Below are positions 45,538-50,862 of a stretch of 50,862 nucleotides of DNA, one piece after another. Location: assembly GCA_016934515.1 (NCBI GenBank), contig JAFGSR010000011.1:1-50862 (forward strand), in the 5' to 3' direction. Position 1 is the first letter of the stretch. Each line of letters starts with the position of its first letter. The stretch is from Sedimentisphaerales bacterium (GTDB lineage Bacteria; Planctomycetota; Phycisphaerae; Sedimentisphaerales; SM23-30). The position numbers and the translations under genes were made by a program. The notes below the pieces were generated by a model, which saw only the letters and a list, made by a program, of their open reading frames with translations, searched no databases and was not told where the DNA came from.

Positions 45538-48057
45538 ATGTTTGAGAGATTTACAGATCGGGCCCGGAAAGTAATGGCGTTGGCGAATCAGGAGGCGCAG
45601 CGGTTCAACCACGAATATATCGGGACCGAGCACATTCTGTTGGGGCTGGTCAAGGAAGGCAGCGGTGTGGGCGCTAATGTGCTGAAGAACCTGGACGTGG
45701 ATTTGCGTAAGGTTCGGCTGGAGGTGGAGAAGCTGGTCAAGAGCGGTCCGGACATGGTGACGATGGGCAAGCTGCCGCAGACGCCGCGGGCGAAGAAAGT
45801 GATCGAGTACGCGATTGAAGAGGCGCGGTCGCTGAATCATAATTATGTGGGGACGGAGCATTTGTTGTTGGGTTTGCTGCGGGAGCAGGACGGGGTGGCG
45901 GCGCAGGTGTTGATGAATCTGGGATTGAAGCTGGAAGAGGTGCGTGAGGAAGTCCTGAACCTGCTGGGTGCGGGGATGGAAGCGCCGGAAGCGACTGGTC
46001 CGATGGGCGGGATGCGGCAGGAACGTGCCGCCAAAGGTAAGAGCAAGACACCGGCGTTGGACAGCTTTGGGCGGGACCTGACGGAACTGGCGAAGCAGGA
46101 TCAGTTGGATCCGGTGATCGGTCGGGTGAAAGAACAGGAGCGGCTGGTGCAGATTATGTGCCGGCGGACGAAGAATAATCCGGTGTTGCTGGGAGAAGCC
46201 GGGGTGGGTAAGACGGCAATTGTGGAAGGTCTGGCCCAGCAGATTGTTAAAAAGGAAGTGCCGGAGCTGCTGGTGGATAAGCGGATTGTGGTGCTGGACC
46301 TGGCGATGATGGTGGCGGGGACGAAATATCGCGGTCAATTCGAGGAGCGGATCAAGGCGGTGATGAACGAGGTTCGTCGGGCCAAGAATGTGATACTGTT
46401 TATCGATGAACTGCATACGCTGGTGGGAGCTGGCGGGGCGGAAGGTGCGATTGACGCGTCGAACGTATTGAAGCCGGCGCTGTCGCGGGGTGAGATTCAG
46501 TGCATCGGAGCGACGACGCTGGACGAATACCGAAAATATATTGAAAAGGACAGTGCCCTGGAAAGACGTTTCCAGACGATCATTGTTGATTCACCGACCA
46601 AGAAAGAGACGCTGGCGATTCTGAAGGGATTGCGGGACCGTTATGAGGCTCATCATCGGGTGCGGATTCTGGATGAGGCGTTGGAGCGGGCGGTGGAGTT
46701 GGCGGACCGGTACATAACGGGTCGGTGTATGCCGGATAAGGCGATTGACGTGATCGATGAGTCTGGGGCACGGGTGAGGCTGAAGAGCATGACCAAGCCG
46801 CCGGATCTGACGGAACTGGAGCGAGCGGTCGAACGGCTGCAGATGGAAAAGGATGAAGCGGTCAAGAACGCCGACTATGAACGGGCGGCGGACCTGCGTG
46901 ATGAATCCCAGAAGCTGCTGCAGAAAAAGACCGAGGCTCAGGAGAAGTGGCGTGAAAAGGCCAATGAGGTTGACGGCGTGGTGGATGAGGAAGTGATCGC
47001 CGAAGTGGTCAGTAAGATATCCGGTGTGCCGCTGACGCGTCTGGAAAAAGAAGAAGTTACCAGGCTGCTGGAACTGGAAAGCGAACTGCATAAACGCGTG
47101 GTCAGCCAGGATGAGGCGATTAACGTGGTGTCCAAGAGCGTGCGTCGTTCGCGGAGCGGGTTGAAGGATCCGAACCGTCCGATGGGCAGCTTTATTTTTG
47201 TTGGTCCTTCGGGAGTGGGTAAGACGCTGCTGGCGCGGGCTTTGGCGGAGTTTATGTTTGGTGACGAAGATGCGTTGCTGCAGATCGACATGAGCGAATA
47301 CATGGAGAAGCACAACGTGTCACGGTTGGTTGGTGCGCCTCCGGGGTATGTGGGTTATGAAGAGGGTGGTCAACTGACCGAGCGGATTCGACGTCGTCCT
47401 TACGCGGTGGTGCTGCTAGATGAGATTGAAAAGGCTCATCCGGACGTGTTCAATATGCTGCTGCAGATTATGGAAGAGGGCCGGTTGACGGACAGTTTCG
47501 GGCGGCATGTTGATTTCCGTAATGTGATTTTGATTATGACGAGCAATATCGGTGCGGACCTGATTAAGAATCAAGGTGGCTTTGGATTTGCCAAGCGTAC
47601 CGAAGAAGCCAATTACGAGAAGATGAAAGATATGCTGCACAAGGAAGTGGAGCGCTATTTCCGGCCGGAGTTTATGAATCGGCTGGATGATCTGATTGTA
47701 TTCAAGGCGCTCAACCGTGAAGACCTGCAGACGATTGTGGATTATGAGCTGCGGAAGGTGTTCGGGCGTTTGACGGAGAAGGGTTACGAGTTGGATGTTT
47801 CGAGCGATGCCAAGGAATTCCTGATTGATAAAGGTTACGATCTGGAATTTGGTGCCCGGCCGCTGCGGCGAGCGATTGAGCGTTATGTGGAAGATCCGCT
47901 CAGCGAAAATATTCTGCGTGGTGAGTTCAAGGGTAAGAACCAGATCAAGGTGAGCCTGGAAGATGATCATCTGAAATTTGAAGGCCATGAGGTGCCAGTT
48001 AAGGAAGATTCGGATCAGGACAGCGGCGAAGTGGCGGAAGTTTCGCACAGCACCTGA
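45538..48057 (+). CDS. clpC: AAA+ protease chaperone ClpC
   Basis: ClpC unfolds proteins and feeds them to ClpP. The start at 45538 (MFERFTDRARKVMALANQEA) is the family start; an in-frame ATG 14 codons upstream lacks support, and GGAG precedes 45538. Domains in order: two Clp-N repeats (residues 1-145, with EYIGTEHILLGL twice), first AAA with GEAGVGKT (from G219) and ILFIDELHTLVGAG, the middle UVR-like coiled segment (KDEAVKNADYERAADLRDES), and second AAA with GPSGVGKT (from G556) and VVLLDEIEKAHPDV. Length is 839 residues, typical for ClpC rather than ClpB, as the long M-domain is absent. No mcsA, mcsB or ctsR is next to it, unlike in Firmicutes. Confidence 0.95.
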   Translation: MFERFTDRARKVMALANQEAQRFNHEYIGTEHILLGLVKEGSGVGANVLKNLDVDLRKVRLEVEKLVKSGPDMVTMGKLPQTPRAKKVIEYAIEEARSLNHNYVGTEHLLLGLLREQDGVAAQVLMNLGLKLEEVREEVLNLLGAGMEAPEATGPMGGMRQERAAKGKSKTPALDSFGRDLTELAKQDQLDPVIGRVKEQERLVQIMCRRTKNNPVLLGEAGVGKTAIVEGLAQQIVKKEVPELLVDKRIVVLDLAMMVAGTKYRGQFEERIKAVMNEVRRAKNVILFIDELHTLVGAGGAEGAIDASNVLKPALSRGEIQCIGATTLDEYRKYIEKDSALERRFQTIIVDSPTKKETLAILKGLRDRYEAHHRVRILDEALERAVELADRYITGRCMPDKAIDVIDESGARVRLKSMTKPPDLTELERAVERLQMEKDEAVKNADYERAADLRDESQKLLQKKTEAQEKWREKANEVDGVVDEEVIAEVVSKISGVPLTRLEKEEVTRLLELESELHKRVVSQDEAINVVSKSVRRSRSGLKDPNRPMGSFIFVGPSGVGKTLLARALAEFMFGDEDALLQIDMSEYMEKHNVSRLVGAPPGYVGYEEGGQLTERIRRRPYAVVLLDEIEKAHPDVFNMLLQIMEEGRLTDSFGRHVDFRNVILIMTSNIGADLIKNQGGFGFAKRTEEANYEKMKDMLHKEVERYFRPEFMNRLDDLIVFKALNREDLQTIVDYELRKVFGRLTEKGYELDVSSDAKEFLIDKGYDLEFGARPLRRAIERYVEDPLSENILRGEFKGKNQIKVSLEDDHLKFEGHEVPVKEDSDQDSGEVAEVSHST

Positions 48058-48115
48058 TGGGCATCTAAGCGGTCAATGGCGAAAGATGACTGACGGCCGA
48101 TAAAAAATTGAATTT

Positions 48116-48162
48116 AAAACCGGGTTTTTTAGCATAACAGTTGGCTAAAACCCGGTTTTTTT
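48116..48162 (+). terminator. Terminator of clpC
   Basis: AAAACCGGG and TTTTAGC pair with GCTAAAA and CCCGGTTTT around a 10-base loop, with two unpaired T, followed by a run of T. It lies 59 bases after the stop codon. Confidence 0.88.
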
Positions 48163-48267
48163 TGGTTTTGGCAGGGGAGCGAAAGCCGTTCTATTCGATA
48201 TAATCGTTAAATCGGTACGGTGGAATGGGGGTTTTTACCAAATTTGCAAAAAAAATGGTCCGGTGAT

Positions 48268-48296
48268 TTGCCTGGGGGAATTATCAATCTTATTAT
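48268..48296 (+). promoter_or_regulatory. Candidate promoter of a small RNA
   Basis: TTGCCT (48268-48273), a 17-base spacer and TATTAT (48291-48296). It comes after the clpC terminator, points away from clpC, and has no coding frame after it before the minus-strand parA gene. Confidence 0.42.
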
Positions 48297-48302
48297 AGAA
48301 GT

Positions 48303-48485
48303 GGAAGCAGAAAGTTAATAAATCTTGGCTTTTTAAGAAAAAGAAACTGTTTTCCGGAGGGGAAAACAGCAAAGAGTTTTGAGGTGTTCGATTAAATAGC
48401 CGGAAGTTTAAACAATATATATTCTGCCCTGGATCGGGACCCTGGCCTGGCTGCCTCCTACAGGCTGGGGTCCCACATTTTTAAT
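48303..48485 (+). ncRNA. Candidate structured small RNA with complementary loops
   Basis: Not a recognised family. From the predicted start near 48303 the transcript would hold a small A/T hairpin (48328-48343). Hairpin I is a perfect 9-bp stem (CTGTTTTCC with GGAAAACAG, 48347-48369) whose loop is exactly GGAGG. Hairpin II (48436-48474) is a 14-bp stem with two GU pairs and an 11-base loop containing CCTCC; it is followed by ACATTTTTAAT, a weak terminator tail. The loops GGAGG (48356-48360) and CCTCC (48454-48458) are fully complementary, so a loop-loop (kissing) contact is possible. One loop also copies a Shine-Dalgarno core, the other its complement. The opposite strand forms the same hairpins, so direction is not certain. 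Confidence 0.38.
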
Positions 48486-48566
48486 CTATTTCATTTTCTG
48501 AGATGGTTTCACGGATTTTGCAAGATGATGGTTGCGGTTTGCGCGGCCGATTGATTTGCAAATTGC

Positions 48567-49613
48567 TCAGGGTAATTTTTCGGAAGTTTCGGTGGGTTGG
48601 TTTGCGGATTCGGTGGATTGGTTTGCAGAATTTTCAGGTTGATTTGTGAATTGGGTGGTGGATGAAATTGGGAGGGCAACCAGATTGGATTCGGTTGGGG
48701 GATCAGTTGGATTAGCGGTAGAGATGGCCAAGGGTGTTGAATCGGGGGCAACCGGTTGGGAATTTTGGGAGGATTCTTTTTGCAATTGCGGTTGGGGAGT
48801 CTGTTGAGTTTTTTTCTGGTCCGGTTGCTGCATGGAGCAGACTTCGTGGGCCAGGGCCAGGTAATCCTGACTGCCGTGGCAGTTTGGTTCGTATTCCATG
48901 ACGGTTTTGCCGTAGCTGGGTGATTCGGCGAGTTTGATGTTGCGCCGGATGCGGGTGTTGAAGATATGGATGTTGGCCCAGGGGCAATTCTGATCGCGTT
49001 GGCTGGTGAAAAAACTTTGTATATCGCGGACGATTTCACCAGAAAGGCTGGTGCGCCCGTCGAACATGCAAAAAATCAGACCGGTAATCTGGAGATCGCG
49101 GTTGACTCTTTTTTGGAGGACGAGGACCGATTCGAGCAGTTGGCTTAATCCCTGGAGGGACAAAAAATGGGGCTGAATGGGAATGAACAATTCTCGGGCG
49201 GCACTCAAGGCGTTCAGGGTGAGCAGACCGAGCGAAGGCGGGCAATCGATGAAGATGTAGTCGCAGGATTGATTATAATCGGCGATGCCGTCGCGGAGGA
49301 TAATTTCTCGACCGACAACGGCGACGAGTTCCTGTTCGGCCGCGGCAAGATCGAGTCCGGATGGCAGCAGGTAAAGATTATCGCGGACGGGCAGCAGGGC
49401 ATCTGCCAATTTGGCAGATTGAGTAAGGACGTCGTGAGTGGAAAGGGTAATATCGGCGGGATTGACGCCCAGGTAAGTGGTCAGGTGGGCCTGGGGATCG
49501 AGGTCCATCAGGATCACCTTTTTCCCCTGAGAAGCGAGAGCGCCGGCGAGATTGACTGCGGTGGTGGTTTTTCCAACCCCACCTTTTTGATTCGCAATGG
49601 CGATGATTCTCAT
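48567..49613 (-). CDS. parA: ParA/Soj-type ATPase with low-complexity tail
   Basis: ParA ATPases position chromosomes, plasmids or other cargo on the nucleoid. The start at 49613 ([17 protein letters not shown]) is preferred over one 12 codons upstream because it places the deviant Walker A motif (KGGVGKTT, K10 to T17) at the usual position. Further motifs are [13 protein letters not shown] and [16 protein letters not shown]. The core ends near residue 250. The last 95 or so residues are rich in Gln, Asn, Pro, Ser and Thr (for example [15 protein letters not shown]) and have no known fold. No parB or parS site is visible in the window, so this is an orphan here. No good ribosome-binding site was found before the start. 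Confidence 0.9.
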   Translation of the reverse strand: MRIIAIANQKGGVGKTTTAVNLAGALASQGKKVILMDLDPQAHLTTYLGVNPADITLSTHDVLTQSAKLADALLPVRDNLYLLPSGLDLAAAEQELVAVVGREIILRDGIADYNQSCDYIFIDCPPSLGLLTLNALSAARELFIPIQPHFLSLQGLSQLLESVLVLQKRVNRDLQITGLIFCMFDGRTSLSGEIVRDIQSFFTSQRDQNCPWANIHIFNTRIRRNIKLAESPSYGKTVMEYEPNCHGSQDYLALAHEVCSMQQPDQKKTQQTPQPQLQKESSQNSQPVAPDSTPLAISTANPTDPPTESNLVALPISSTTQFTNQPENSANQSTESANQPTETSEKLP

Positions 49614-49979
49614 GTATTTTGAACTCAAAATTTGTGTTTTCCGCAGCAAATGCCCTCAAAAACGCGGAAAACCTGTTAAATAGCTGTTAATGTCATTATT
49701 GACCACGAGACAAGCTCGGTTGAAATTGGCCATTCGACTCTATTTTTGGTCATTTAATGCATGTTCGGGCGGGGGTATTATAGCAAAAGTAGGCGATTCA
49801 GGCAAAAAAAAACGGAAGATCCTGCCGTGGCGTCAGGACCTTCCATTCACACAAGATTAGACAACTTGTGAAATTTCGTAGCGGCATATGCCTCTTTTTT
49901 GCCGGATTACACCTCCGACAGGGTTGATCGAGAAAGAAAAATCACTCTTTCAAGCCGATTAACCCACCGTGATTACGGC
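49614..49979. other. Intergenic region between parA and the histone-like gene
   Basis: 366 bases without a supported gene. It holds the parA leader at the left and the histone-like gene terminator (49804-49844) in the middle. No clear -35/-10 pair for parA was found. Confidence 0.4.
49804..49844 (-). terminator. Terminator of the histone-like gene
   Basis: On the minus strand GGAAGGTCCTG pairs with CAGGATCTTCC, one mismatch, followed by GTTTTTTTTT. It lies about 135 bases after the stop codon. Confidence 0.8.
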
Positions 49980-50168
49980 TTATTTTCTCTTGGCTCTTTT
50001 CTTGGCTTTTTTCTTGGTAGCCTTTTTCTTAGTAGCTTTTTTCTTAGTAGCTTTTTTCTTAGTAGCTTTTTTCTTTGCTACTTTTTTCTTAGCCTTTTTC
50101 TTGGCTACTTTCTTCTTAGCAACTTTCTTCTTTGCTACTTTTTTCTTAGCCTTTTTCTTTTTTGCCAT
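49980..50168 (-). CDS. Lysine-rich histone-H1-like protein
   Basis: A 62-residue protein made almost entirely of Lys, Ala, Val and Thr, similar to the C-terminal tail of histone H1 and to bacterial Hc1-like proteins that bind and compact DNA. Nearly the whole length is five-residue units of KKKAT and KKKVA type. No globular domain precedes the repeats. GGGAGGTGA lies six bases before the ATG, and a near-perfect promoter stands upstream, so it should be well expressed. The opposite-strand open frame (Phe/Leu-rich) is its mirror and has no support. Function as a nucleoid protein is inferred from composition. Confidence 0.86.
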   Translation of the reverse strand: MAKKKKAKKKVAKKKVAKKKVAKKKAKKKVAKKKATKKKATKKKATKKKATKKKAKKRAKRK

Positions 50169-50194
50169 ACCGTATCACCTCCCTTCTTAAAGGA

Positions 50195-50223
50195 ATATTA
50201 CATGCGCCACGAATAAGTGTCAA
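50195..50223 (-). promoter_or_regulatory. Strong promoter of the histone-like gene
   Basis: On the minus strand TTGACA (50218-50223), a 17-base spacer and TAATAT (50195-50200). The -35 is a perfect consensus match. The leader would be about 20 bases, and GGGAGGTGA lies within it. Confidence 0.72.
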
Positions 50224-50862
50224 AAAAAATTTGAACATTTGAGACTATTTTGTGATTAATGACTGGTTTCTCACTTTATTTTAAGTGTTATAAACTTTGT
50301 TTTTCTCTATCGTCATAAAATAGTGTGTTACTTCATAATATTTTGTCGCTTACTTTAGCATTTCTACTTATAAAAACGTTAAAACAGCAAAGAGTGAGCA
50401 AAAAAGAAAGAAAAATTGCTTTTTGAGCGAACGTTTAACAGGCTAACTGATAGAAACGTGAAAAAACGTCAAGTTTTTTGTTAATTTATGGTTTAGAAGG
50501 TTGAAATCGTTGCAATTTTTTTGTTGGTGAAAGGTTTTTGAAGGCAAACTCAGGTTTTATTTTTTTTTATTTTGCGGGCAAAATTTTATTATTACAGGTT
50601 TAAAAGTGTATTTCAAACCCGCAAATTTGGCGTCTATTAGAAACAACAGGTTATTAAATTCAGCTAGAGAATTTTTTTTAACCAAGCTCAAGAGTAGTGT
50701 TTTTGTATTACGATTCAACAAGATTTTTCAAAAGTTTCAGTTGATGGGCAATGGATGAAACCTACAATTGCAAAGGTTGACGCCTGCGTCAAAAGTTTGC
50801 TCAGGCAGCGATGCTGAGCGTTGAAAATCTCTCGAACTTCCGGCAATGTAATAAAAATCGTC
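50224..50862. other. AT-rich non-coding region at the right edge
   Basis: About 640 bases without a supported gene, with many A and T runs. Inside are AACGTT and AACGTTT elements (50374-50440), a perfect 16-base palindrome TTGACGCCTGCGTCAA (50777-50792) and a hairpin GCTCAG/CTGAGC (50799-50819). I find no DnaA-box cluster that would support an origin. Confidence 0.4.

Noticed and set aside
45514..46416. Minus-strand open frame opposite clpC
   Set aside because: It overlaps the conserved Clp-N and first AAA region and has no family features.
48303..48485. 6S RNA or tmRNA
   Set aside because: The length is similar to 6S RNA, but the two ends do not pair into a closing stem, and there is no central bubble. 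A tRNA-like end or tag frame for tmRNA is also missing.
49969..50190. Plus-strand Phe/Leu/Ala-rich frames resembling a membrane protein
   Set aside because: They are the mirror of the lysine-rich histone-like gene, which has a consensus promoter and a strong Shine-Dalgarno site.
50224..50862. Replication origin near parA and the histone-like gene
   Set aside because: The region is AT-rich, but there is no cluster of DnaA boxes and no dnaA, dnaN or parB gene in the window.

Overview
The window looks like a chromosomal piece of an uncultivated or little-studied planctomycete, most likely from the Phycisphaerae side of the phylum. This is inferred from gene content, not from a marker search. 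The clues are an elongation factor G of the mitochondrial EFG1/spdEFG1 type, a DUF4838 protein, several secreted or lipid-anchored glycoside hydrolases, a large Na+/solute symporter next to a LacZ-type beta-galactosidase, a flotillin operon, a tiny lysine-rich histone-H1-like protein and an N-terminally extended membrane pyrophosphatase. Promoters, where visible, resemble the sigma-70 consensus, and several genes end in clear hairpin plus T-run terminators. I saw no tRNA, rRNA, CRISPR array, prophage or intact insertion sequence.

Layout: 93-5708 (+) is a carbohydrate group: GH78-type alpha-L-rhamnosidase, SGNH-esterase lipoprotein, DUF4838 lipoprotein. 5870-8392 holds an unrecognised membrane protein (-) divergent from a DoxX/Tat/TIM-barrel fusion (+). 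8491-12492 (-) is the translational GTPase pair EF-G then TypA. 12799-14994 (-) is a secreted GH31 enzyme. 15288-18302 (+) is a membrane-microdomain operon (NfeD-like protein, truncated SPFH protein, full flotillin with internal 22-residue repeats), followed by an MFS transporter. 19783-30332 (-) is a run of sugar genes: glycogen debranching enzyme, GH2 beta-galactosidase, Na+ symporter, GH57 amylase and GT4 glycosyltransferase. 31113-33083 (+) is an Aquifex-type aconitase, convergent with an SppA peptidase. 34552-37599 (+) is a GH38 alpha-mannosidase. 37652-39884 (-) is a thioesterase, a large unknown lipoprotein and an unknown 86-residue protein. 40279-40455 (+) is ribosomal protein S21, only 58 residues long. 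40821-43586 (+) is a membrane pyrophosphatase, then an MscS channel and ClpC. The right end has a ParA ATPase and the histone-like gene, both on the minus strand, in AT-rich surroundings.

How the genes fit together: rhamnosidase, esterase, GH31, GH2 and GH38 point to growth on complex plant or algal glycans, with Na+-coupled uptake of released sugar and storage or recycling as glycogen-like glucan (GDE, GH57, GT4). The K+-dependent-type pyrophosphatase could supply the ion gradient the symporter uses.

The parts most worth following up are non-coding or architectural. (1) A candidate small RNA lies between clpC and parA, with its own promoter and two hairpins whose loops, GGAGG and CCTCC, are complementary. 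(2) A coiled-coil-less SPFH paralog sits inside the flotillin operon. (3) Two unrelated membrane proteins, the symporter and the pyrophosphatase, each carry about 100 extra residues between conserved membrane segments. (4) A scattered set of short degenerate direct repeats lies in otherwise empty intergenic spaces.
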